From: Armatimonadota bacterium | Lineage (GTDB): Bacteria; Armatimonadota; Zipacnadia; Zipacnadales; FEN-943 | DNA: 5,792 nt | Assembly (NCBI GenBank): GCA_026419655.1 | Contig: JANZZA010000580.1 | Coordinates: forward strand, 1-5,792 | Direction: 5' to 3' | Shown: positions 1 through 5,731 of the stretch, one piece after another | How the letters are laid out: each line of letters opens with the position of its first letter | Numbering within the stretch: the first letter of the stretch is position 1 | Translations under genes and position numbers: made by a program | Notes under the pieces: generated by a model | Told to the model about the DNA's origin: nothing | Database searches by the model: none | What the model saw: only the letters and a program-made list of their open reading frames with translations

Positions 1-1472
1 CCGCTGGACAGCGCCGGCTTCCTGCAGAAGACCTTGCCCAGGCTAGTTGGTCGGTACTTCGGACGGCCGCTGTGCTCTCACCGGCGGATAAAATACTTCT
101 CCCGCGTCTTCGGCCCCTTCCGGAAAAGCACGCCCCGGAAGCCCTCCCGACGCCCGAGCAACCTCTGAAGGCCGAGAATTTTCTGAGCCGCCTGGCCCTT
201 ACGCTTCAGGTCCAGGACCTTCGCCACATGCCTCCTGAACAGGTAAAGCCCCACCCGGCGGCCGCCAGTTTCCCCGGCGCCGTTCCGCCACACGCTCCGC
301 GCGTCGAGAAAATGCTTCAGGTTGACACTGGCGTACCCGCCTGGCATTCAACCGGCCTCTATGCTGCTCCTGGCGAGGTCATCGAAGTCGAGGTGCCCGA
401 AACCGCCTCTGTCCAAGGCCTGTCGGTCCAGATTGGCTGTCACACCGATACCCTTTGGCACCTGGATTCCTGGGCCCGCGCACCGGACATTGTGCGGTCT
501 TTTCCACTCACGGCGCCCCTGACCAGAGCTGCCAGTGCTTTTGGCGGTCTCATTTATCTGGTCGTACCAGACGGCTGTGGCTTGGACCGTCTCACGGTCA
601 CTATTCGCGGCGCCGTGGAAGCTCCGCACTTCATCCTCGGCCGCACCACGCCGCAAGAATGGCGCGATGCAGTGCGCAATCGTCCTGCCCCGTGGGCCGA
701 ACTTGAGTGCAGCAAGGTCATCATAACCGTTCCGTCCGAGAACCTGCGCCAGCTAGATGACCCGGTGCCGCTCATGGAGCTCTGGTCGTCTATCCTCGAC
801 GCTTGCGCATCTCTGGCTGCCGTGCCTCTTGAGCGCGTGCGCCCTGAGCGCTTCGTGACCGATGTCCAGATAAGTGCTGGCTATATGCACTCGGGCTACC
901 CCATAATGACCTTCCTCGATGTGGCGCCGCTATTTGCAGACCGCGAGGAACTTTTCCGTCGCGCCGCCGACGGAGGCATCTGGGGGTTTCTTCACGAGCT
1001 GGGCCACAATCACCAATCACCCGACTGGACCTTCGACGGCGCCGGCGAGGTAACCGTAAATCTCTTTTCGCTATACATCCTCGACCGCGTCTTCAACGTC
1101 CGCCAGGCCGGCCACCCAGCCGTCGTGCCTGCCGAACGCCAGCGAGTCATGCGTGAATACTTTGCCGCCCCAAGCTTCGAGAAGTGGAAATCCAATCCGT
1201 TTCTGGCGCTATACATGTACATGCAGCTTCAAGAGGCCTTTGGTTGGGAAACTTTCAGGAAAGTCTTTGCCGAATACCGAAGCTTGGCGGACGCGCAGCG
1301 GCCCAGGACCGACGATGAGAAGCGCGACCAGTGGCTGGTGAGGTTTTCGCGGACGGTCGGGCGGAATCTGGGGCCCTTTTTCGAGGCGTGGAGTGTGCCA
1401 ACTTCCGAGGCCGCCCGTGCAGCCATTGCCGACCTTCCGCCCTGGCTTCCCCCCGACTTCCCACCGCGATGA
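1..1472 (+). CDS. M60-family (TCAF/enhancin-like) zinc metallopeptidase, 5' truncated by window edge
   Basis: A gluzincin-type peptidase related to the M60/enhancin family, whose members often cleave mucin-like glycoproteins; some relatives (eukaryotic TCAF proteins) act in other ways. Residues are numbered from the GTG at 72. The zinc motif HELGH lies at 308-312, with Glu326 in GAGEVTVN as the likely third ligand, 13 residues after the second His. The M60 N-terminal signature WHSTGLYAAPGE is at 91-102, and the region APWAELE...TVPSENLRQLDDP (207-231) is also typical of M60 proteins. The C-terminal part (about 365-445) is helical, as in the family. The frame has no stop from base 3 onward and no convincing ribosome binding site precedes the GTG at 72, so the gene most likely starts to the left of the window. 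No signal peptide can be judged. It ends in TGA and converges on the DUF362 gene. Family assignment is strong; substrate is unknown. Confidence 0.88.
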   Translation, partial: AGQRRLPAEDLAQASWSVLRTAAVLSPADKILLPRLRPLPEKHAPEALPTPEQPLKAENFLSRLALTLQVQDLRHMPPEQVKPHPAAASFPGAVPPHAPRVEKMLQVDTGVPAWHSTGLYAAPGEVIEVEVPETASVQGLSVQIGCHTDTLWHLDSWARAPDIVRSFPLTAPLTRAASAFGGLIYLVVPDGCGLDRLTVTIRGAVEAPHFILGRTTPQEWRDAVRNRPAPWAELECSKVIITVPSENLRQLDDPVPLMELWSSILDACASLAAVPLERVRPERFVTDVQISAGYMHSGYPIMTFLDVAPLFADREELFRRAADGGIWGFLHELGHNHQSPDWTFDGAGEVTVNLFSLYILDRVFNVRQAGHPAVVPAERQRVMREYFAAPSFEKWKSNPFLALYMYMQLQEAFGWETFRKVFAEYRSLADAQRPRTDDEKRDQWLVRFSRTVGRNLGPFFEAWSVPTSEAARAAIADLPPWLPPDFPPR

Positions 1473-1655
1473 GATGTTTGAGAAGACTAGCAGGCCTGTA
1501 CTCGCAATGTCCAATGCTGGAACTCAGGAGGTGCTGGCTGGCCTGGGGTCTCTTCTGTCAGGCCATGGCCACGATGGCGTCCCGCTGCGGGCTTCGTGGG
1601 CACAGCTGGCTTCCACGCCTATACTCACTGCACGCGCGGTGCTCGCAGCGGCGGC
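1473..1655. other. Convergent intergenic region, weak stem-loop only
   Basis: This lies between the stop codons of the M60 peptidase (+) and the DUF362 gene (-). The only notable inverted repeat is TGGCCTG (1539-1545) with CAGGCCA (1559-1565), a 7-bp stem with a 13-base loop and no T tract on either side, so it is a poor intrinsic terminator candidate. A 61-codon + frame begins with ATG at 1474, one base after the peptidase stop, and ends at 1659; it has no recognisable similarity and no ribosome binding site of its own. I see no RNA gene here. Confidence 0.4.
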
Positions 1656-2630
1656 TTAGCGCACGAGCGCGTCTGTTTGGTTTCCTCTGATGACCACCGG
1701 TGGCCCGGTGGCGAGAGCACGGCTGAGGCCAGCGGCGCCACAAGCCCTTTCCAGGTAGTCCGGGCGAGGGCTAAGCTGGGCTGGTTGGATGCCCTGAGCG
1801 GCGCGATATGCCTCAATGAGCCGCCAGCCGACAATATCTGCCGCCACAGGGTCGGCAGAGGCTAGCACACCGCCGTAAGGCCACCGCGGCGGCAATTGCC
1901 TCTCGCGGTCAGCGTTTGCGGAGGGCGCTTCGAACGGGGGCTGGAGTGCGTCCACGATACACAGCTTCATCTTCGCTCGGACCGTGGCTCGCCCTGCCAT
2001 GTCCAGCAGCCGTTCTGGGTTTGCGAGAGCCTCCTCGCGGTCGGGGTAATCCACCAGGGACAGGTTGTTAGCCAGGCAGCCCCAAAGGCCGAGGCGACGG
2101 TGAGGTTTGAGGCGGGCGAGATTGATGAGTACATCGCAGTAGTCAAGAGCGACGCGGCTGAGGCCATTGCGAAAACCTTCGGAAGCGGTGCCGATGACCC
2201 GCACACCGCCATCTTCTTTGCGCACCAGCAGGCCGGCCCGATAAATATCATGGTCGTCGGCGGCATAGACGCAAACCCGGCTGGGCGCAACACCAGCCTT
2301 CACAAGCTCATCAATGAGCACGTCCAGCAGCACCATACTGACAGGCGGCCAGGAACAATCTGCCTGGATGCCCACGCTCTGGACAGGTCTTATGTTCGCC
2401 GCTGTCCACGCTGCCATGTCTTTGCCTGTCAGAGCCTCGATGGCGAGATTGAGGGCTTGTCGGGCGGAGATGTCAGAAATTTTCCCTTCGGGATAGAATA
2501 TGCGCGGCGTGAAGGGGCCAAGTGGCAGCAAAAAATCCGCAACGCGGCCAATACCTACCGTTGGATCGGGCGGCGGCCCAGGGGCTGCCGCCAGGGTTAA
2601 CATCGTAATGGCGGCGATGGTTGCCAGCAT
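1656..2630 (-). CDS. DUF362 domain-containing protein, probably exported
   Basis: A 324-residue protein of the DUF362 family, whose biochemical role is not established. Family hallmarks, numbered from the ATG at 2630, are DYCDVLINLARLKPH (163-177) followed by LGLWGCLANNLS (180-191), a KLCIVDALQ strand (222-230), and ASADPVAADIVGWRLIEAY (257-275), matching the usual 'DPVA-D-VG--L' block. Unlike many DUF362 proteins there is no CxxCxxC ferredoxin-type segment, so no iron-sulfur cluster is predicted. The N-terminus (MLATIAAITMLTLAAA then a Pro-rich stretch) looks like a signal peptide core, though without basic residues at the front. The ATG at 2630 was chosen because it sits directly before this hydrophobic segment; a GTG at 2780 would add 50 residues of unconvincing Cys/Pro/Arg-rich sequence. 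No strong ribosome binding site precedes either start. It converges on the M60 gene and diverges from moeA; a link to Moco is not shown. Confidence 0.82.
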   Translation of the reverse strand: MLATIAAITMLTLAAAPGPPPDPTVGIGRVADFLLPLGPFTPRIFYPEGKISDISARQALNLAIEALTGKDMAAWTAANIRPVQSVGIQADCSWPPVSMVLLDVLIDELVKAGVAPSRVCVYAADDHDIYRAGLLVRKEDGGVRVIGTASEGFRNGLSRVALDYCDVLINLARLKPHRRLGLWGCLANNLSLVDYPDREEALANPERLLDMAGRATVRAKMKLCIVDALQPPFEAPSANADRERQLPPRWPYGGVLASADPVAADIVGWRLIEAYRAAQGIQPAQLSPRPDYLERACGAAGLSRALATGPPVVIRGNQTDALVR

Positions 2631-2866
2631 TTTCAGGCATGCGGGCTGTTGTGCTACGTGCCCCCGCGTCCTTCTTGGACACTTTTGCGGCGGCTGAGTT
2701 GCGCCACCGCGGGGTAGTTCCCGGCTACAGCGCGCTGGGGGCGGTAGGAACACGCAGCAGAGAACCGAAATGGGCAACACCTTAACTGGCCTTTGGTGTC
2801 AGTTGTTCTTGTCGTGAGGGGAAGCCGCAGTTTACGCACTTTTGAACAAGGGCGAGGGGCTGACGG
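2631..2866. promoter_or_regulatory. Divergent intergenic region between DUF362 gene and moeA
   Basis: This 236-base stretch must hold the start signals of both flanking genes. Toward moeA the best pair I can find is TTGTCG (2809-2814) and TTTACG (2831-2836), 16 bases apart, which is a weak sigma-70-like match. Short inverted repeats are ACCGC (2706-2710) with GCGGT (2741-2745), enclosing GTAG (2714-2717) with CTAC (2725-2728), and ACACC (2776-2780) with GGTGT (2795-2799); any of them could be an operator, but none is compelling. No recognisable ModE-type site was seen. No clear promoter was found for the - strand gene. Confidence 0.3.
2854..2859 (+). promoter_or_regulatory. Ribosome binding site of moeA
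   Basis: GAGGGG lies 7 bases upstream of the GTG at 2867, a good Shine-Dalgarno match at normal spacing. It fixes the GTG as the moeA start, which is also where family similarity begins. Confidence 0.7.
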
Positions 2867-4102
2867 GTGAGCGAAGAGCTGCTGGAACTCGAGGAAGCAC
2901 GTTCCATCCTTTTGCAAGCAGCGCCCACTGGTGGTACCGAGGCGCGTCTTCTCTCCGACGCTATGGGTTGCGTTATTGCCGAGGAAGTAGTCGCGGACAG
3001 GCCAATCCCTCCCTACGACCGCGCGGCCATGGACGGCTATGCGGTGAGGGCGGCGGACATCGCGGCCGCCAGTGGTGTGTCACCTGTCGCGGTCACGTGC
3101 GCGGGCGAGGTATTGCCAGGCAGGCCATGGCCCGATGTGCTGCGCCCCGGCACTTGCGTCGCGATTATGACCGGCGCTCCGGTTCCACGCGGTGCTGACG
3201 CAGTTGTAGAGGTAGAGGCCACGCAAACAGGCCAATGGACAACTTACGGCGAGGTTCATTTCTCGGCGCCTGTGCAGCCGGGGCGCAACATTTCCCCCTG
3301 CGGCGAAGACGCTGAGGCTGGCCAGTTGCTCTTGGAACCTGGTGCAGAGCTGTCGCCGCAAGTGTGTGGGCTGTTGGCCCTGTGCGGTCATACCACGGTG
3401 ACCGTTTACCGCCGGCCACGGGTGGCTTTGTTGTCCACCGGCAACGAAATCGTCCCACCCGATGTCCTGCCATCGCCTTATCAAGTGCGAGACGCTAACC
3501 GTGCCATCATCATGGCCGTTCTTGCACAGTACGGCTTTGCTCCGACCCTTGACCTCGGCATTGTGCGCGACGACACTGGCGATATCAGGGCGGCGCTTGA
3601 GCGTGGCCTGAAGTGCGACGTGCTGCTCACTTCGGGGGGCGTGTCGCGCGGCACGACCGACTTGCTACCCCAGGTGCTGGAGAGTTTAGGTGTTTCCTGC
3701 CTTTTCAATGGAGTTGCTACTAAGCCTGGCAAGCCTTTGTGGGCGGGCATTGCCCCCGGCGGCTGTATGGTGCTCGCCCTGCCAGGAAATCCGCTCGCTG
3801 TGCTCGTACACATGTATGAGATGGCGGTGCCGCTGCTGAGGCGAATGTCAGGCCATTCTGTCCCGGTACTTCCGCTCCTTTCTGCGACGCTTACTGAGGG
3901 CATTTCCGTCAAGGGTGGCAGGTTGACTTTACAGCCTGCTTGTGTCGAGGGCGGGGGAGAGGAAGGCTTTCGGGCGACCCCGCTTCCCAGCCATGGCTCT
4001 GCTGACCTGGTAGGCATGGCGCGCGCTAATGGGTATATTTTCCTGAGGCCAGAGAAAAAGACGTGGGCGGCAGGTGAGCGTGTAGAGGTGCGCGCGTGGT
4101 AA
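2867..4102 (+). CDS. moeA: Molybdopterin molybdotransferase MoeA
   Basis: Cytoplasmic enzyme of the last Moco step: it uses adenylylated molybdopterin and inserts molybdate (tungstate in some organisms), releasing AMP. The 411 residues match the family's usual length. Visible motifs are PIPPYDRAAMDGYAV (46-60), IMTGAPVPRGADAVV (100-114), GRNISPCGED (139-148), LLSTGNEIV (188-196), DANRAII (209-215), TSGGVSRGTTD (255-265), KPGKPLWAG (286-294) and LPGNPLAVLV (305-314). These cover the N-terminal MoeA domain (about 6-170), the MogA-like MPT-binding domain (about 183-322) and the C-terminal beta domain (about 335-411). The acidic residues of the active site (Asp56, Asp148, Glu194, Asp265) are present, while flanking positions vary: SRGTTD replaces the common SVG-x-x-D, and GRNISPC replaces the usual GxNIRxxG. 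It is first in the visible Moco cluster and separated from moaA by 381 bases, so the two may not share one simple transcript. Confidence 0.96.
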   Translation: MSEELLELEEARSILLQAAPTGGTEARLLSDAMGCVIAEEVVADRPIPPYDRAAMDGYAVRAADIAAASGVSPVAVTCAGEVLPGRPWPDVLRPGTCVAIMTGAPVPRGADAVVEVEATQTGQWTTYGEVHFSAPVQPGRNISPCGEDAEAGQLLLEPGAELSPQVCGLLALCGHTTVTVYRRPRVALLSTGNEIVPPDVLPSPYQVRDANRAIIMAVLAQYGFAPTLDLGIVRDDTGDIRAALERGLKCDVLLTSGGVSRGTTDLLPQVLESLGVSCLFNGVATKPGKPLWAGIAPGGCMVLALPGNPLAVLVHMYEMAVPLLRRMSGHSVPVLPLLSATLTEGISVKGGRLTLQPACVEGGGEEGFRATPLPSHGSADLVGMARANGYIFLRPEKKTWAAGERVEVRAW

Positions 4103-4305
4103 TTTTGTTACGTGGCCGCAGGCGGCGTTACCCGGAGCCGTGTGTCCCGAAAGCAGCGCTCACAAGCTTGCTACTGGGTCTAGAGGATACCCCTTTTCAA
4201 TGGGGACTGTAGTAAAGGCCAGGGTTTGTGCACAGGGCAGAAAGTGCGCAACGCCCTGCGCCGGATCTTTTGCCCACGATTGCGTCTGGCACGGAGAAGC
4301 GATTC

Positions 4306-4346
4306 TTGCAACAGTGTCCCGGCGGCGGTCTAGCTGACCGTTGCAA
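4306..4346 (+). other. Nested stem-loop in the moaA leader
   Basis: TTGCAAC (4306-4312) pairs perfectly with GTTGCAA (4340-4346). Inside it, GGTC (4327-4330) pairs with GACC (4336-4339) around the loop TAGCT, directly abutting the outer stem so that the two helices could stack. The loop TAGCT (4331-4335) is complementary to AGCTA at 4386-4390, which leaves room for a tertiary contact. The pairing is seen in the sequence; the function is inferred. Confidence 0.45.
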
Positions 4347-4391
4347 AACTCGCCTTGACATAGCTGCTAGGCCGTAGGCCGCGCGAGCTAT

Positions 4392-4457
4392 CGCCCGTAA
4401 GTTATACCGCATGGGCGTGACTCACTCGGGAAGCCAGGTTTCTGCAGCAGTCACGCC
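4392..4457 (+). promoter_or_regulatory. Mutually exclusive hairpins just upstream of moaA
   Basis: Stem A pairs CGCCC (4392-4396) with GGGCG (4413-4417). Stem B pairs GGCGTGACT (4414-4422) with AGTCACGCC (4449-4457), nine perfect base pairs with a 26-base loop. They share bases 4414-4417 and cannot both form. Stem B ends 26 bases before the moaA start and has no T tract after it, so control would be at ribosome access or transcript stability rather than simple termination. This layout is typical of riboswitch or attenuator expression platforms, but no ligand is shown. Confidence 0.45.
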
Positions 4458-4483
4458 AGAAAAGACGCTTTGAAAATAAGGCC

Positions 4484-5488
4484 GTGTCCCAGTTGATGCC
4501 TTATCAGGCCATACGCGCAAGGCCAAATAGGCCGGGGCCCGCGTGCTTTGATTACTTGCGGGTCTCAATAACGGGTCGCTGTCAGTTGAGTTGCGTTTAC
4601 TGCCGGCCCGAAAAGCAGTCCCGTGAGGGGCACGGGCTACCGCTGGACACGCTTGTCGAGTTGTGCCGGGCGTTGTGTGCGGTGACGCCTATCCGTAAAA
4701 TCCGCCTCACCGGCGGTGAGCCGCTGCTGCGCCCGGACTTGCCTGACCTTGTCGCGGCGCTCAAGACCTTGCCCTCTCAGCCAGAGGTAGCCCTGACGAC
4801 CAACGGCCTGCTTCTGGAGCAGCGTGCGACGGAGCTAAAGCTGGCAGGTCTGGACCGCATCAACGTCAGCTTGATCTCCCCCGACCCGGTTAAGTACTCG
4901 CGGCTGACTGGCGGTGCTGCCGTTGAACAAGTCTTGCGGGGGCTGGCCGCGGCACGGGGAGTGGGTTTTTGTAACACCAAGATAAATACGGTGCTCACGC
5001 GGCACCTCGACACGGGTCAGGTGCGTGGTTTGCTGGCTGTAGCTGCCGAAAACCATGCCGTGCTGCGCTTTATCGAGCTAATGCCTCTCGGTGTCCCGCG
5101 GGAGTCGTACAGGCGTTTATTCCTGCCGGCGTCGGCTGCCCGCGAAATGCTTCGCGAGGTGGCAGATGTTACCGGCCCGCTACCCGAAGAGTCGGCTGGG
5201 GCCGGACATCCACGCTATGTGGCCGAGTTTGAGGGCGGGCAGATCGTAACAGTAGAGATGATTATGCCCGTCTCACAGCCTTTTTGCGGCGGTTGCCGTC
5301 GGCTGCGGGTGAGCAGGAACGGATGCCTTTTGCCGTGTCTGTTATCGCCCGTCCGTCTGCCGCTGGTTGGCGTGAATGGCACGGTGCCGGAGCCAGGGGA
5401 GCTCAGAAGCCTGCTCGACCGGGCGTCAGCGCTCAAGGGCCGTGCCGGGCTAGAGGTACCGGAGCGCATGTGGGCTATTGGTGGGTGA
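4484..5488 (+). CDS. moaA: GTP 3',8-cyclase MoaA (radical SAM)
   Basis: Cytoplasmic radical SAM enzyme that turns GTP into 3',8-cyclo-7,8-dihydro-GTP, which MoaC then converts to cyclic pyranopterin monophosphate. Length is 334 residues, normal for the family. The SAM cluster cysteines are Cys33, Cys37 and Cys40 (CQLSCVYC). The second, GTP-binding 4Fe-4S cluster is held by Cys268, Cys271 and Cys285 with the canonical x2, x13 spacing. Arg26, Arg273 and Arg275 align with the substrate-contacting arginines known in S. aureus MoaA. LTGGEPLLR (75-83), TTNG (105-108) and RFIELMP (195-201) are also present, and the chain ends in the required Gly-Gly. Departures: TGRC for TDRC, NVSLIS for NVSLDS, YCRP for YCMP, CRR for CNR. 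The start is GTG at 4484; ATG at 4496 is an alternative. AAGG at 4478-4481 is too near the first and rather far from the second. moaC follows 243 bases later. Confidence 0.95.
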   Translation: MSQLMPYQAIRARPNRPGPACFDYLRVSITGRCQLSCVYCRPEKQSREGHGLPLDTLVELCRALCAVTPIRKIRLTGGEPLLRPDLPDLVAALKTLPSQPEVALTTNGLLLEQRATELKLAGLDRINVSLISPDPVKYSRLTGGAAVEQVLRGLAAARGVGFCNTKINTVLTRHLDTGQVRGLLAVAAENHAVLRFIELMPLGVPRESYRRLFLPASAAREMLREVADVTGPLPEESAGAGHPRYVAEFEGGQIVTVEMIMPVSQPFCGGCRRLRVSRNGCLLPCLLSPVRLPLVGVNGTVPEPGELRSLLDRASALKGRAGLEVPERMWAIGG

Positions 5489-5494
5489 GGATTG

Positions 5495-5537
5495 GCTCGC
5501 CCAGATGGGTGGTCAACCACCCTGTGCGTGGGCGAGC
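5495..5537 (+). other. Perfect two-tier hairpin directly after moaA stop
   Basis: GCTCGCCCA (5495-5503) pairs with TGGGCGAGC (5529-5537), and inside it GGGTGG (5507-5512) pairs with CCACCC (5517-5522) around the loop TCAA. All 15 pairs are Watson-Crick; the tiers are separated by an internal loop GAT/TGTGCG. It starts six bases after the moaA stop and has no T tract, so it could be a 3'-end stabiliser, a factor-dependent termination or processing signal, or a palindromic repeat unit. Its upper arm resembles the next hairpin at 5538-5550 (both begin GGTGGTC). Confidence 0.6.
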
Positions 5538-5612
5538 GGTGGTCTCCACCTCTGCTCAGTGCGCCAAGAACGATACGGCTGCTCTCTCTGCAGAAGCCAA
5601 AAAAAGTTTGGG

Positions 5613-5655
5613 AAGGGGGTCTGGGGGAGGACCCTTTTCAAGGTGTTTCCTCCAG
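5613..5655 (+). terminator. Long purine/pyrimidine hairpin, terminator-like
   Basis: CTGGGGGAGG (5621-5630) pairs with TTTCCTCCAG (5646-5655), ten pairs of which three are G-U, and ACC/GGT (5631-5633/5642-5644) continues the stem past one bulged G, leaving an eight-base loop. A competing fold pairs AAGGGGGTC (5613-5621) with GACCCTTTT (5630-5638). There is no T tract right after it on the + strand; on the - strand the downstream side runs into T7 (complement of about 5599-5605). From memory this AAGTTTGGGAAGGGGGTC-type layout resembles intergenic terminator-like elements seen in several high-GC bacteria; that resemblance is not verified. Confidence 0.4.
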
Positions 5656-5661
5656 AAACAA

Positions 5662-5688
5662 ACAGGTTTGGCAGTCCTGTCCTTTTTT
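5662..5688 (+). terminator. Possible weak intrinsic terminator between moaA and moaC
   Basis: ACAGG (5662-5666) pairs with CCTGT (5676-5680) around a nine-base loop, followed by CC and then T6 (5683-5688). The stem is short but the T tract is correctly placed for + strand transcription. Together with the stronger hairpin just upstream it may end the moaA transcript about 200 bases past the stop. Confidence 0.35.
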
Positions 5689-5731
5689 GCTGTGCAACGG
5701 AGTGTTTTCGAGGCGGATAAAGAAGCGCGCG

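Larger units (their letters stand above)
4103..4483 (+). promoter_or_regulatory. Long structured leader upstream of moaA, candidate regulatory RNA
   Basis: A 381-base gap without a convincing gene. It holds a chain of inverted repeats: GCCG/CGGC (4115-4118/4123-4126); ACCCGG/CTGGGT (4130-4135/4174-4179) enclosing AGCA/TGCT (4152-4155/4169-4172); CCCC/GGGG (4190-4193/4202-4205); CAGGGC/GCCCTG (4233-4238/4253-4258); TTGCAAC/GTTGCAA (4306-4312/4340-4346); GGCC/GGCC (4370-4373/4377-4380); and two competing stems at 4392-4457. In E. coli and many other bacteria moaA is preceded by the Moco riboswitch, so a cofactor-sensing RNA is a reasonable expectation here. I could not match the Moco consensus with confidence, nor tRNA, tmRNA, RNase P or SRP RNA. 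A TTGACA at 4355-4360 has no -10 partner at usual spacing. Promoter position is unknown. Confidence 0.4.
5489..5731. other. Hairpin-rich spacer between moaA and moaC
   Basis: A 243-base stretch with no convincing gene. It contains in order a two-tier perfect hairpin (5495-5537), a small hairpin GGTGG-TCT-CCACC (5538-5550), an A7 tract (about 5599-5605), a purine-rich strand that folds into a long hairpin (5613-5655), and a smaller hairpin followed by T6 (5662-5688). Such a spacer inside a moa cluster points to termination or processing between the genes, with moaC possibly having its own promoter; none with good -35/-10 spacing was found. Confidence 0.5.

Noticed and set aside
1896..2600. 234-codon + strand open frame
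   Set aside because: It lies opposite the DUF362 gene, which has clear family motifs; the + frame has none and is a shadow of the GC-rich coding strand.
2631..2780. N-terminal extension of the DUF362 protein from GTG 2780
   Set aside because: The extra 50 residues are Cys/Pro/Arg-rich with no family similarity and would bury the signal-like segment that starts at the ATG at 2630.
4140..4337. 65-codon + strand open frame in the moeA-moaA gap
   Set aside because: GTG start without a ribosome binding site, Cys/Arg-rich product with no recognisable motif, and the region is dominated by inverted repeats.
4355..4383. Perfect TTGACA as a moaA promoter
   Set aside because: At 16-18 bases downstream the sequence is GC only (around GCCGCG), with no -10-like hexamer, so a sigma-70 promoter is not supported.
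4197..4412. 71-codon - strand open frame in the same gap
   Set aside because: No similarity and composition unlike the flanking genes; better explained as non-coding structured DNA.
4413..4460. Cobalamin riboswitch (CGGGAAGCCAGG-like segment)
   Set aside because: A few bases resemble conserved cobalamin riboswitch pieces, but the core order and the other boxes are missing.
4449..4483. Intrinsic terminator formed by the 4414-4457 stem
   Set aside because: The stem is followed by AGAAAAGACGC, with no T tract, so it does not fit Rho-independent termination.
5478..5720. 80-codon + strand open frame after moaA
   Set aside because: It overlaps the moaA end and spans several hairpins; the product (KKFGKGVWGRTLFKVFPP region) is what the purine-tract hairpin module gives when translated, not a real protein.
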